Positions 9,315 to 17,742 of a stretch of DNA of 64,000 bases are shown piece by piece; the first letter of the stretch is position 1, and each line of letters opens with the position of its first letter. A model generated the notes under the pieces. The model made no database searches, was not told the DNA's origin, and was given only the letters and a program-made list of their open reading frames with translations. This DNA comes from Ruegeria sp. HKCCD8929. GTDB taxonomy: Bacteria > Pseudomonadota > Alphaproteobacteria > Rhodobacterales > Rhodobacteraceae. The stretch covers positions 310,001-374,000 of the forward strand of contig NZ_WPZY01000003.1 of NCBI RefSeq assembly GCF_013031405.1. Direction: 5' to 3'. The position numbers and the translations under genes were made by a program.

Positions 9315-9787
9315 ACGCCGTCTCGTTCCGCCATCAAGGCGGCCAGAGTTTCCGACATGAACTTGGTTTGTGCGGCGGCGGTAACGCCGCCGACACCGAT
9401 TCTGCGGCCCAGGCGCCACCAGAGACCGGGGGCCCAGGCGCCCTCCCCTGCGGTTCGGGTCCGAATCAGAAAGCCATTGGAGGGCTTGAAGGCAAACACG
9501 CCGCGATCCATCGCCTCGACATCGGTAACCTGGGCTATGACAACCCCGGCGCTTGAGCGAAGCTCTGTTGTAGTGAGTTCGATCCGGTGCGCGGTTGCCT
9601 GGTACATCCGCTGCGCTAGCCAAAGCGCCAGAATGCCCATCACGATCAGAAATACCTGCCACCCGAGTGCAGGTGGCGTCGCAAGCGCCACGTAGATCAC
9701 CAGCACGCCCACGGTCACCAGCATCCCCACCCCGATCCAGCGGCGGGGCGCCGAAGCCTCGACCACTGCAAGTATCTCGTCCTGCAT
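9311..9787 (-). CDS. Hypothetical two-helix membrane protein
   Basis: 158 aa if started at the ATG preceded by GGAGAGGTGCG; a longer in-frame start 13 codons upstream lacks a ribosome binding site. Two adjacent hydrophobic helices (about 18-36 and 43-60) are followed by a soluble domain of about 95 residues resembling bacterial PH-like or DUF domains (IELTTTELRSSAGVVIAQV). I do not recognise a specific family. It is convergent with the TadE-like gene, and no partner is obvious. Confidence 0.7.
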   Translation of the reverse strand: MQDEILAVVEASAPRRWIGVGMLVTVGVLVIYVALATPPALGWQVFLIVMGILALWLAQRMYQATAHRIELTTTELRSSAGVVIAQVTDVEAMDRGVFAFKPSNGFLIRTRTAGEGAWAPGLWWRLGRRIGVGGVTAAAQTKFMSETLAALMAERDGV

Positions 9788-9956
9788 CGCACCTCTCCGT
9801 TTTGTTCTGACTGTCGGATACTGCAAATCCAGGGCAAGCGACAGGGCCTTGCTGCCACCATCTGGCCCTCACAAATTTGCACAGTCTCGGTGCCAGAGCG
9901 CGAATTGATCGCAGCAACGCACGATTTATCTTGGGGTAAAGCTACAGGAGGCCGAT

Positions 9957-10868
9957 ATGTCCCTCAGACCCATGATCGAAGCCCGCAAGGCTGTGCCCAC
10001 GATGGAGGGCGCAGGCGTCAAACTTCACCGCGCCTTCGGGTTTCAGGATCCGGAAGAGCTCGATCCTTTCCTGCTGTTCGACGATTTCCGCAATGAACGG
10101 CCCGAGGATTACCTTAAAGGGTTTCCCTGGCACCCGCATCGCGGCATCGAGACCATCGCCTATGTCCTGTCCGGCACAGTTGAGCACGGCGACTCGCTGG
10201 GCAATACCGGCACGCTTGGAGCAGGCGACGTGCAGTGGATGACCGCAGGCTCGGGCATCCTGCATAAGGAGATGCCCAAAGGGAACGCGAACGGCCAGAT
10301 GCATGGGTTCCAGCTCTGGGGCAACCTGCCCGCCAGCCAGAAGATGACCGCCCCGCGCTATCAGGATGTACGAGGCAGCGATATCCCAGAGGTGGTCGAT
10401 GATGACGGCACCCGCGTTCGGGTGGTCGTAGGTGAGTTCTGGGGCAAGAGAGGGCCGGTGGACGGGATCGCGACGGATCCCCAATATCTGGATATCTCCG
10501 TGCCTGCCGGGGTAAGGAAGACCTTTCGGATCGACACCTATCGCCGCGCCTTCGCCTATGTGTTCGAAGGTCAGGCTGCCTTTTCCGATGCCTCGGCGCC
10601 AACCGGCGTGCTGCTCGAAAAAGAGGTGGCCGGACAAGAGGTCAACATCCGCGACATGTCCGGCGACCGGACGCTGGTGCGCTTTGGCACCGGGGATGAG
10701 ATCACCGTGCAGGCCGGGCCCGAGGGTGTGCGGTTTCTGCTGATCTCAGGCGCGCCGATTGCCGAGCCGGTGGCGTGGCACGGACCGATCGTGATGAACA
10801 CGAAAGAGGAATTGCGGCAGGCCTTTCGCGATCTGCGCAACGGAACGTTCATCCAGCCTGCGCATTGA
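9957..10868 (+). CDS. Pirin family protein
   Basis: 303 aa bicupin of the pirin family. The N-terminal cupin holds the four expected metal ligands: His59 and His61 (FPWHPHRG), His103 and Glu105 (GILHKE). Pirins bind Fe(II); bacterial members act as quercetin dioxygenases, redox sensors or modulators of central metabolism, and the substrate here is unknown. A ribosome binding site CAGGAGG precedes the ATG. The gene is convergent with a TetR regulator, with a GC-rich inverted repeat between the two ends. Confidence 0.92.
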   Translation: MSLRPMIEARKAVPTMEGAGVKLHRAFGFQDPEELDPFLLFDDFRNERPEDYLKGFPWHPHRGIETIAYVLSGTVEHGDSLGNTGTLGAGDVQWMTAGSGILHKEMPKGNANGQMHGFQLWGNLPASQKMTAPRYQDVRGSDIPEVVDDDGTRVRVVVGEFWGKRGPVDGIATDPQYLDISVPAGVRKTFRIDTYRRAFAYVFEGQAAFSDASAPTGVLLEKEVAGQEVNIRDMSGDRTLVRFGTGDEITVQAGPEGVRFLLISGAPIAEPVAWHGPIVMNTKEELRQAFRDLRNGTFIQPAH

Positions 10869-10873
10869 CCCGT

Positions 10874-10907
10874 GTGGGCGCGCTCAGCTCCGACCGCGCG
10901 CGCCCAC
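10874..10907. terminator. Inverted repeat between convergent genes
   Basis: Arms GTGGGCGCGC (10874-10883) and GCGCGCCCAC (10898-10907) are perfect complements around a 14-base loop. The right arm lies in the last codons of the TetR gene and the left just after the pirin stop. Likely a shared stem-loop ending both transcripts, although no U-tract follows. Confidence 0.5.
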
Positions 10908-11483
10908 GGTCTTACACACCATCTGCCAGTAGGCGTCAGCCACCTGCTCGCCCGACAAGCGCCCCTCGGGCCGGTACCAGGTGTTTACCCCGGTCAGCAT
11001 CGCGATCACGCCCAGCGTCGCGATGCGCGGATCGGGCACATCGAACTGTCCCTGCGCCACACCATCCTGCAGGATCGCTTCCAACTCATTCTCGTATGCC
11101 CGGCGCAGCCCTTCGATGGCCGAGAAATTCTCCGGGTCCAGATTGCGCAGCTCCATATAGGCGATGAACACCTCATCGGGGCGCTGCAGGTGATAGCCGA
11201 TGTGAAATCGGGTGAACGCCTCGAGCCGCCGCAGCGGATCGCCCGAGCGGTCCTGACCCGCCCATGCCGCGAGCAGCTCGTCCATATGGGTCTTCATCAG
11301 ACGAAACAGCAGGCTCTGCTTGTCGGGTATGTAGTTATAAAGCGCCCCCGCCTGCACGCCGACCTCACCCGCGATCTGGCGCATCGAGACGGCGGCATAG
11401 CCATATTGTGCAAACAGCCGTAGCGCCGCAGCCTGAATACGCGGGCCGGTTATATCGGAATGGGAACCTTGGGTACGTGCCAT
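10884..11483 (-). CDS. TetR/AcrR family transcriptional regulator
   Basis: 199 aa. The N-terminal helix-turn-helix (about residues 13-60) shows the TetR signature AALRLFAQYGYAAVSMRQIA followed by AGALYNYIPDKQSLL. The C-terminal ligand domain is of the type seen in regulators of fatty-acyl or branched-chain acyl metabolism, but the ligand is not deducible. A perfect 24-bp palindrome lies just upstream of its start (9 bp away), strongly suggesting autorepression and possibly control of the divergent lipoprotein gene. Confidence 0.9.
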   Translation of the reverse strand: MARTQGSHSDITGPRIQAAALRLFAQYGYAAVSMRQIAGEVGVQAGALYNYIPDKQSLLFRLMKTHMDELLAAWAGQDRSGDPLRRLEAFTRFHIGYHLQRPDEVFIAYMELRNLDPENFSAIEGLRRAYENELEAILQDGVAQGQFDVPDPRIATLGVIAMLTGVNTWYRPEGRLSGEQVADAYWQMVCKTVGARGRS

Positions 11484-11492
11484 GCCGCCAAG

Positions 11493-11516
11493 CTATCTGA
11501 ACATACGTTCAGATAG
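11493..11516. promoter_or_regulatory. Probable TetR operator palindrome
   Basis: Arms CTATCTGAAC and GTTCAGATAG are exact reverse complements around ATAC. The site lies 9 bp upstream of the TetR start codon and about 65 bp upstream of the divergent lipoprotein gene. Position and symmetry fit autoregulation by the adjacent TetR protein. Confidence 0.75.
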
Positions 11517-11582
11517 AACCCCGCTTGATCCGCCGCACCGAAACGGGCATCAAACACTCAGGCCATATCCAAAGAGACCCCG

Positions 11583-11870
11583 ATGCCCGTTTTGTCCCGC
11601 GCTATATTGCTGATTGCCCTTGCCGGATGCACGCAGGTGCCCGAGCTGGACGAACGGCTGACCCCGGACCTGCGCAACGCGCCCTATCCCCGGCTGATCC
11701 CTTTGGATGACGCGCTTGGACCACCGCCCAATCCACAGCAGGAGGCCGCCGATTTGGAGGATCAGCTGACCGCGCGCCGCGACCAGTTGGCGGCGCGCGC
11801 CCGGCTTTTGCAGGCTCCGGTGGTCGATGACGCCGCCCGCGGCCGTCTGGAACAGGATATCGACGGCTGA
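11583..11870 (+). CDS. Small putative lipoprotein
   Basis: 95 aa. The N-terminal signal ends in a lipobox LAGC with the acylated Cys about residue 16, followed by a proline- and charge-rich region and a predicted helical, possibly coiled-coil segment (EAADLEDQLTARRDQLAARA). No recognised domain. It is divergent from the TetR gene and about 100 bp upstream of hom. Confidence 0.7.
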   Translation: MPVLSRAILLIALAGCTQVPELDERLTPDLRNAPYPRLIPLDDALGPPPNPQQEAADLEDQLTARRDQLAARARLLQAPVVDDAARGRLEQDIDG

Positions 11871-11972
11871 TCCCACATCGGCGCATTGCGCCCCTGCCCC
11901 GAACCGGCTAAGGCACGCGGCAACGGACGGGCCGGTGGCGGCCGGATTTTCGAGCAGAAAGGGACCCTCAGA

Positions 11973-13259
11973 ATGACACAGGCGCTGCGGCTTGGGATTG
12001 CAGGTTTGGGGACCGTTGGCGTGGGGGTGGTCCGGATCATCCGGCGCCAGGCCGATCTGCTTGCGGCGCGCACGGGCCGCCGGATCGAGATCGTGGCGGT
12101 CTCGGCCCGCGACGCGGACAAGGATAGGGGCGTCAGCCTGTCGGGATATGCCTGGGAAACCGACCCCGTGGCGCTGGCCAAACGCGACGATATCGACATC
12201 TTTGTCGAACTGATGGGCGGCTCGGAAGGGGCCGCAAAGGACGCGACCGAGGCGGCGCTGGCCAGCGGCAAGGATGTCGTCACCGCCAACAAGGCGCTGC
12301 TGGCCGTTCACGGGCAAGCACTGGCCGAACAGGCCGAGGCGGCGGGCCGCGTGATCCGGTTCGAGGCCGCCGTTGCGGGTGGCATCCCGGTGATCAAGGC
12401 GCTGACCGAAGGGCTGGCCGGAAACGGCATCACCCGGGTCATGGGCGTCATGAACGGCACCTGCAACTATATCCTGACCCGGATGGAATCGCAGGGGCTG
12501 GGCTATAATGCGCTGTTCGACGAATGCGCCAAGCTGGGGTATCTCGAAGCCGATCCCAATCTGGACGTCGGCGGCATCGATGCGGCGCACAAGCTGACGC
12601 TGCTGGCCTCGATCGCCTATGGCACCAGGCCCAATTTCGACGGCATCGAAGTTGAAGGCATCCAGCGGATCGAACTGGAAGATATCCGGCAGGCCTCCGA
12701 CATGGGCTATCGTATCAAGCTTTTGGGCGTGGCGCAGCGTTCGCCCCGTGGGCTTGAGCAGCGCATGCAGCCCTGTCTGGTGCCTGCCGACTCGCCGCTG
12801 GGGCAGCTTGAGGGCGGCACCAATATGGTGGTGGTCGAGGGCGACGCGGTCGAACAGATCGTGCTGCGCGGCCCCGGCGCGGGCGAAGGTCCCACCGCCA
12901 GCGCCGTGCTGGGCGATATCTGCGATCTGGCGCGCGGGCTGCACATTCCGACTTTCGGCCAGCCCGCCGATACGCTGGAAGCGGCGCAACCGGCCCGCAC
13001 CGGCCTGCCCGCGCCATATTACCTACGCACGGCGCTGCTGGACAAACCCGGCGCGCTGGCCAAGGTCGCGGCCATTCTGGGTGAGGCCGGCATCTCGATC
13101 GATCGGATGCGCCAGTATGGGCACACCAACAGCACGGCACCGGTGCTGATCGTGACCCACAAGACAACCCGTGCGGCGTTGGATGAGGCGCTTTCGGCGC
13201 TGAAGGAAACGGACGTCGTCGCGCTTGAGCCCGTCGCCCTGCGCATCGAAGAGCTCTGA
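11973..13259 (+). CDS. hom: Homoserine dehydrogenase
   Basis: 428 aa. NAD(P)-dependent reduction of aspartate semialdehyde to homoserine, the branch to threonine and methionine. It carries the nucleotide-binding motif GIAGLGTVGVGVV (residues 8-20), the catalytic domain with GGIPVIKAL and NGTCNYILTRM, and a C-terminal ACT domain (about 350-428, RTALLDKPGALAKVA) for allosteric control by an amino acid. The start is the ATG of MTQALRLGIAG; the in-frame extension upstream is not hom-like. Followed 74 bp later by glpX, the order common in this bacterial family. Confidence 0.97.
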   Translation: MTQALRLGIAGLGTVGVGVVRIIRRQADLLAARTGRRIEIVAVSARDADKDRGVSLSGYAWETDPVALAKRDDIDIFVELMGGSEGAAKDATEAALASGKDVVTANKALLAVHGQALAEQAEAAGRVIRFEAAVAGGIPVIKALTEGLAGNGITRVMGVMNGTCNYILTRMESQGLGYNALFDECAKLGYLEADPNLDVGGIDAAHKLTLLASIAYGTRPNFDGIEVEGIQRIELEDIRQASDMGYRIKLLGVAQRSPRGLEQRMQPCLVPADSPLGQLEGGTNMVVVEGDAVEQIVLRGPGAGEGPTASAVLGDICDLARGLHIPTFGQPADTLEAAQPARTGLPAPYYLRTALLDKPGALAKVAAILGEAGISIDRMRQYGHTNSTAPVLIVTHKTTRAALDEALSALKETDVVALEPVALRIEEL

Positions 13260-13333
13260 GCCTTCCTCTTGCAGAGGCCGGGCGGGACGGGCTATGCCCG
13301 TTGAAACGTCTTCAATGACCAAGGGATAGTGAA

Positions 13334-14311
13334 ATGAGCTCTGACGACACCACCTTCCATGACCGCATGCTGTCGCTGGGTCTGGCCCGCGTTGCCGAAC
13401 AGGCGGCGCTGGCCTCGGCCTCGCTGGTGGGCCGTGGCGATGAAAAGGCCGCCGACCAGGCCGCCGTGAACGCCATGCGCGAACAGCTGAACCTGCTGGA
13501 CATCGCAGGTGTGGTGGTGATCGGCGAAGGCGAGCGTGACGAGGCGCCGATGCTATTTATCGGCGAAGAGGTCGGCACCGGCAAAGGCCCCGGCGTCGAT
13601 ATCGCGCTGGACCCGCTCGAGGGCACCACGCTGACCGCCAAGGACATGCCGAACGCGCTGACCGTGATCGCCATGGGCCCGCGCGGCTCGATGCTGCACG
13701 CGCCGGATGTGTACATGGACAAGCTGGCCATCGGTCCGGGCTATGAGCCGGGCGTGGTGATGCTGGACATGTCGCCCCGTGAACGGGTCGAGGCGCTGGC
13801 CAAAGCCAAGAGCTGTGATTCTTCCGACATAACCGTTTGCATTCTGGAGCGTCCGCGTCACGAAGCGATGATCTCTGAGGTGCGTGAAACCGGCGCCTCG
13901 ATCCGGCTGATCACCGACGGCGACGTGGCCGGTGTCATGCACTGTGCGGAGGCTGAAGAGACCGGCATCGACATGTATATGGGCCAGGGCGGTGCGCCCG
14001 AGGGCGTTCTGGCCGCTGCCGCGCTGAAATGCATGGGCGGGCAGATTTTTGGCCGCCTCCTCTTCCGCAACGATGACGAGCGTGGCCGCGCCGCCAAGGC
14101 GGGCATCACCGATCTGGACCGAGTCTATGCCCGCGACGAGATGGTGACGCAGGACGTGATCTTTGCCGCCACCGGTGTGACCGGCGGCTCGCTGCTGCCG
14201 CGTATCAAACGCGAGCCAGGCTGGGTCGAGACCACGACGCTGCTGATGCGGTCCAAGACAGGGTCGGTCCGACGCATGTCTTATCGCACGCCGCTTGCGC
14301 CGCACCAGTAA
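13334..14311 (+). CDS. glpX: Fructose-1,6-bisphosphatase, class II
   Basis: 325 aa. Mg/Mn-dependent FBPase of gluconeogenesis. Visible class II motifs are GEGERDEAPMLFIGEEVG, the metal/phosphate site DPLEGTTLT, and GGAPEGVLAAAALK. The length is normal for GlpX. Downstream of hom and immediately upstream of recJ on the same strand. A six-bp stem (AGCGGC/GCCGCT) overlaps the stop codon and may weakly terminate transcription. Confidence 0.96.
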   Translation: MSSDDTTFHDRMLSLGLARVAEQAALASASLVGRGDEKAADQAAVNAMREQLNLLDIAGVVVIGEGERDEAPMLFIGEEVGTGKGPGVDIALDPLEGTTLTAKDMPNALTVIAMGPRGSMLHAPDVYMDKLAIGPGYEPGVVMLDMSPRERVEALAKAKSCDSSDITVCILERPRHEAMISEVRETGASIRLITDGDVAGVMHCAEAEETGIDMYMGQGGAPEGVLAAAALKCMGGQIFGRLLFRNDDERGRAAKAGITDLDRVYARDEMVTQDVIFAATGVTGGSLLPRIKREPGWVETTTLLMRSKTGSVRRMSYRTPLAPHQ

Positions 14312-14337
14312 GCGGCTTGCGCCGCTGCCTCCGGCGG

Positions 14338-14359
14338 GAGTATTTATAAAAAGATGAAG
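14338..14359 (+). repeat. Dispersed AT-rich intergenic motif, copy 2
   Basis: GAGTATTT, two bases, AAAAAGATGAAG, preceded by CTCCGGCGG. It lies between glpX and recJ in the direction of transcription and contains an ATG that opens the recJ frame, which is why automated start choice may be wrong there. Confidence 0.7.
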
Positions 14360-14404
14360 GGCCGGGTCCGCGATGGGCCCGGTCTTGGTACATTGGGGGA
14401 CGCG

Positions 14405-16153
14405 GTGAGTTTTCTTGGGGTTGAGCAGTCACTGACCGGGCGGCGCTGGGTCGGGCCGTCGGTTGAGCTGGAGCGCGCGTCCGAGATGATGGCACAACAG
14501 ACCAGCCTGCCGCGCGCGGTCTGTCAGGTGTTGGCCCGAAGGGGCGTTCCGGCGATGGAGGCCAAGGGGTTCCTGGCGCCGACGCTGAAGGAGTTGCTGC
14601 CTGATCCGCGCGGAATGAGGGATATGGAGGTCGCCGCCACGCGATTTCTGCAGGCGGTGCAGCGTAAGGAACGGGTCGCGGTCTTTGCCGATTATGACGT
14701 GGATGGCGGCAGTTCGGCGGCGTTACTGCTGGTCTGGCTGCGGCAGATGGGGCTGCAGGCGACGCTCTATGTGCCGGACCGGATCGACGAGGGTTATGGC
14801 CCCAATGTGCCCGCCATGCAGGAGCTTGCGGCGCGCCACGATCTGATCATTTGTGTTGATTGCGGCACGCTGAGTCATGAGCCCATCGCCGCCGCAGAGG
14901 AAGCGGATGTCATCGTTCTGGATCACCATCTGGGCGGCGAGACCTTGCCCGACTGCGTGGCCGTAGTGAACCCCAACCGGCAGGACGAAAGCGGCGATCT
15001 GGGCTATCTCTGCGCCGCCGGTGTCGTGTTCCTGATGCTGGTCGAGGCCGGGCGGCAACTGCGTGAGACCAGGGCGAAAGGGCCCGATCTGATGGCCCTG
15101 CTGGATCTGGTGGCGCTGGCCACGGTGGCCGATGTGGCGCCGCTGATCGAGGCGAACCGGGCGTTGGTGCGGCAGGGGCTCAAGGTGATGGCGCAGCGGC
15201 ATCGGCCCGGGCTGGTGGCGCTGTCGGATGTGTCGCGGATGGATGCGGCACCAAGCTCTTACCATCTGGGTTTTCTGCTGGGTCCGCGCGTCAATGCGGG
15301 CGGGCGGATCGGCCAGGCGGATCTGGGCGCGCGGCTGCTGTCCACCGACTCGATGGTCGAGGCCGAAGCGCTGGCGCAACGGCTGGATGAGCTGAACACA
15401 GAGCGGCGCGAGATTGAAAACGCCGTGCGCGCCGCCGCACTTGAGCAGGCCGAGCAACGGGGGCTGGAGGCGCCGCTGGTCTGGGCGGCTGCTGACGGCT
15501 GGCACCCGGGCGTCGTCGGCATCGTCGCCTCGCGGCTCAAGGAGGCGGCCAACCGCCCCGCCATCGTCATCGGCTTTGACGGAGATGAGGGCAAGGGTTC
15601 GGGTAGGTCGGTCTCGGGTGTCGACTTGGGCGCGTCGATCCAGCGGCTGGCCGCCGAAGGGCTGCTGGTCAAGGGCGGCGGGCACAAGATGGCTGCCGGG
15701 CTGACCGTGATGCGGGACAAGCTGGAACCGGCGATGGAGCGTCTGTCAGAGCTGCTGGCCAAGCAAGGCGCCGGTCAGGGTGGGCCCGCTGACCTGAAAC
15801 TCGACGGGGCGCTGATGCCCAAGGCCGCCACCGTCGACCTGATCGAACAGATCGAACAGGCCGGCCCGTTTGGTGCCGGCGCCCCTGCCCCGCGCTTTGC
15901 TCTGCCCGACCTCCAAGTGCGCTTTGCCAAGCGGGTGGGAGACTCGCATCTGAAACTCTCGCTGTCGGACGGGATGTCCGGCGGACTGGACGCCATCGCC
16001 TTTGGCGCCTTCGACGGCCCGCTAGGAGAGCGTCTGTCCAATCATGGCGGCGCGCGGTTCCATTTTGCCGGGCGGCTTGAGATCAACACATGGGGTGGCC
16101 GGCAAAGCGTTCAACTGCGTCTTGAGGATGTCGCAGACGCCGGAAATGGCTGA
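14405..16153 (+). CDS. recJ: Single-stranded-DNA-specific exonuclease RecJ
   Basis: 582 aa from the GTG start. 5'-3' ssDNA exonuclease of recombinational and mismatch repair. DHH-family motifs are all present: ADYDVDGGSS (motif I), CVDCGT, VLDHHLGGE (DHH), and near the C-terminus GGGHKMAAGLT of the DHHA1 domain, then the OB-fold. I chose GTG (SFLGVEQSLTGRRW follows) because it has GGGGGA upstream and matches the family N-terminus; an ATG 17 codons earlier lies inside the dispersed repeat. Confidence 0.93.
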   Translation: MSFLGVEQSLTGRRWVGPSVELERASEMMAQQTSLPRAVCQVLARRGVPAMEAKGFLAPTLKELLPDPRGMRDMEVAATRFLQAVQRKERVAVFADYDVDGGSSAALLLVWLRQMGLQATLYVPDRIDEGYGPNVPAMQELAARHDLIICVDCGTLSHEPIAAAEEADVIVLDHHLGGETLPDCVAVVNPNRQDESGDLGYLCAAGVVFLMLVEAGRQLRETRAKGPDLMALLDLVALATVADVAPLIEANRALVRQGLKVMAQRHRPGLVALSDVSRMDAAPSSYHLGFLLGPRVNAGGRIGQADLGARLLSTDSMVEAEALAQRLDELNTERREIENAVRAAALEQAEQRGLEAPLVWAAADGWHPGVVGIVASRLKEAANRPAIVIGFDGDEGKGSGRSVSGVDLGASIQRLAAEGLLVKGGGHKMAAGLTVMRDKLEPAMERLSELLAKQGAGQGGPADLKLDGALMPKAATVDLIEQIEQAGPFGAGAPAPRFALPDLQVRFAKRVGDSHLKLSLSDGMSGGLDAIAFGAFDGPLGERLSNHGGARFHFAGRLEINTWGGRQSVQLRLEDVADAGNG

Positions 16154-16257
16154 AAACATGGGCCCTCAGGAACCGCGCAAAAAACTTTCACCAAACCGCA
16201 TTTTTCCGCTTGCGGGGTTGGGCGGTAATACGTAAAAGGCGCTCCACAAGCCAGCGT

Positions 16258-16332
16258 GGCCCGTTCGTCTATCGGTTAGGACGCCAGGTTTTCAACCTGG
16301 AAAGAGGGGTTCGATTCCCCTACGGGCTGCCA
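16258..16332 (+). tRNA. tRNA-Glu (anticodon UUC)
   Basis: 75 nt with encoded CCA. Acceptor arm GGCCCGT/ACGGGCT, D-arm with GGTTAGGA, anticodon stem CCAGG/CCTGG with loop TTTTCAA giving anticodon TTC, and T-arm GGGGTTCGATTCCCC. The first pair is G-U, the rest fully paired. Confidence 0.97.
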
Positions 16333-16408
16333 CTTTTCTCCGCCTATCATGATAGCCTCACAGATCACGCTGTTTTTACGCGATGTTGCTGCCTCCATTG
16401 CGCGGGCA

Positions 16409-16441
16409 AGAAAAAACCCCCGGACCGATCCGGCCCGGAGG
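16409..16441 (-). terminator. Terminator of the ABC transporter operon
   Basis: On the minus strand CCTCCGGGCC pairs with GGTCCGGGGG (10 bp, two G-U) around a five-base loop and is followed by TTTTTTCTT. It lies just after the stop of the last permease gene. Strong rho-independent terminator. Confidence 0.88.
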
Positions 16442-16464
16442 TTCTATTGCGCGTGCCGACCGGG

Positions 16465-17742
16465 TTAATCGCTCGGACTTTGCAGTGAGTTCGGATCGAA
16501 GGCCCCTCCGAAACCGCCATTGCCGCCGGACGGCTGCTCATCAGTATCGGTCTCTGGTGCGTCGTCCTCTCCCTCACCGCTTAGCGTGTTCGGAGCGAAG
16601 ACATTGCCGAAGCCGCTGTTGTTGGACGGTTTCGGAGCAGACTGCTGCGCTTCGCCCTGTTCGGCCTGTTCGGCCTCACGTTGCTTGCGCTGCTCCTCGC
16701 GCTTTTTGCGCAGTTCCTGAATGCGCTTCTCGGCCTCAAGGCGCTTCTGCTCCTTGACGTCGGCGATGCACTGCGCAGGGCTGTAGACCGTCGCCGTGCC
16801 CACGACCGAGATCGTGGCGATGGCAAAGACCACCAGCACCACCGCAGCCGCGTTGCCGGTGAAGAAGCCGGGCAATCTGACCTTGCCGGTCATCTCACCT
16901 ACCGTCGCCTGACGGCGCGCGGCGGCGACGACCTCCTTGCGCTTGATGCCCGCTTCGTTGAGCAGCGCAAAGAACACCGTCAGCACCACGATGATGAAGG
17001 CAAGCGCCGAGATCGCCGGGGTGATGCCGTAGCGCACCTTCTGCGCCAGTTCGATGGTAAGCGTCGGGTATTCGCCAAAGGTGAAGGTCGTGGTGTTGTA
17101 GTTCTCGAACGACGCCAGGAACGCCAACACCGCAGCCGAGGCAATCGCCGGACGCATGAAGGGCAGCAAGATCTTGCGGAACGCCTGCGCGTGGGTCGCG
17201 CCCAGATCCAGCGCCGCCTCGGTCAGCGCCACGTCATAACGCTGCAGCCGCGCCACCAGCACCAGCATGCAGTAGCTGGCGATGAAGGTGGACTGGCCGA
17301 TCACCGTCAGGAAGATGCCGTTGGACAGGAAGCTATCCGCCCCCAGCCCCAGGAACCGGTTGATCCGGTCCCAGAACACCAGCGTCGAGATACCCAAGAC
17401 CACGCCCGGGATCAGGATCGGTGCGATAATGATCGTGTAGTAGGTGGCGCGCAGCTTGGGCCAGATCTGGGTGAGCATCAGCGCCCCCGCCAGACCCATC
17501 GCTACCGACAGCACCACCGTGCCCAGCCCGATGATCAGCGAGTTCTTGATGCCATTCAGGATGCGCTGATCCTGAAACAGCGCGCTGAACCAGTCGAAGG
17601 TCAGGCATTCCCACGGCGTCGCCCGCGGGAACTCGGATGAGTTGAACGCGGTGACCGACATGATCACCAGCGGGCCCAGCAGATAGGCGAAGAAGATCGC
17701 GAGATAGACCCAGACGCTTACACGGAGGAAGGAAGTGTTCAT
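16465..17742 (-). CDS. Polyamine-type ABC transporter permease with unusual C-terminal extension
   Basis: 425 aa, much longer than the ~265-290 of PotC-type permeases. Residues 1-270 are a normal BPD permease with the EAA loop at 174-200 (TEAALDLGATHAQAF). Beyond it is an extra hydrophobic helix (about 297-318), a Lys/Arg/Glu/Gln-rich probable coiled coil (about 328-362), and a low-complexity acidic tail. The tail carries two copies of a short motif, FGNVFAPNTL at 378-387 and FGGAFDPNSL at 411-420. The helix would place the tail on the opposite membrane face from the usual C-terminus. Last gene of the binding protein-ATPase-permease-permease operon; its start overlaps the previous stop by 4 bp. 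Transport role secure, tail function unknown. Confidence 0.88.
   Translation of the reverse strand: MNTSFLRVSVWVYLAIFFAYLLGPLVIMSVTAFNSSEFPRATPWECLTFDWFSALFQDQRILNGIKNSLIIGLGTVVLSVAMGLAGALMLTQIWPKLRATYYTIIIAPILIPGVVLGISTLVFWDRINRFLGLGADSFLSNGIFLTVIGQSTFIASYCMLVLVARLQRYDVALTEAALDLGATHAQAFRKILLPFMRPAIASAAVLAFLASFENYNTTTFTFGEYPTLTIELAQKVRYGITPAISALAFIIVVLTVFFALLNEAGIKRKEVVAAARRQATVGEMTGKVRLPGFFTGNAAAVVLVVFAIATISVVGTATVYSPAQCIADVKEQKRLEAEKRIQELRKKREEQRKQREAEQAEQGEAQQSAPKPSNNSGFGNVFAPNTLSGEGEDDAPETDTDEQPSGGNGGFGGAFDPNSLQSPSD

Noticed and set aside
16258..16332. tRNA-Glu with a G-U first pair considered a pseudo-tRNA
   Set aside because: All other arms pair perfectly, CCA is encoded, and the loops are canonical.
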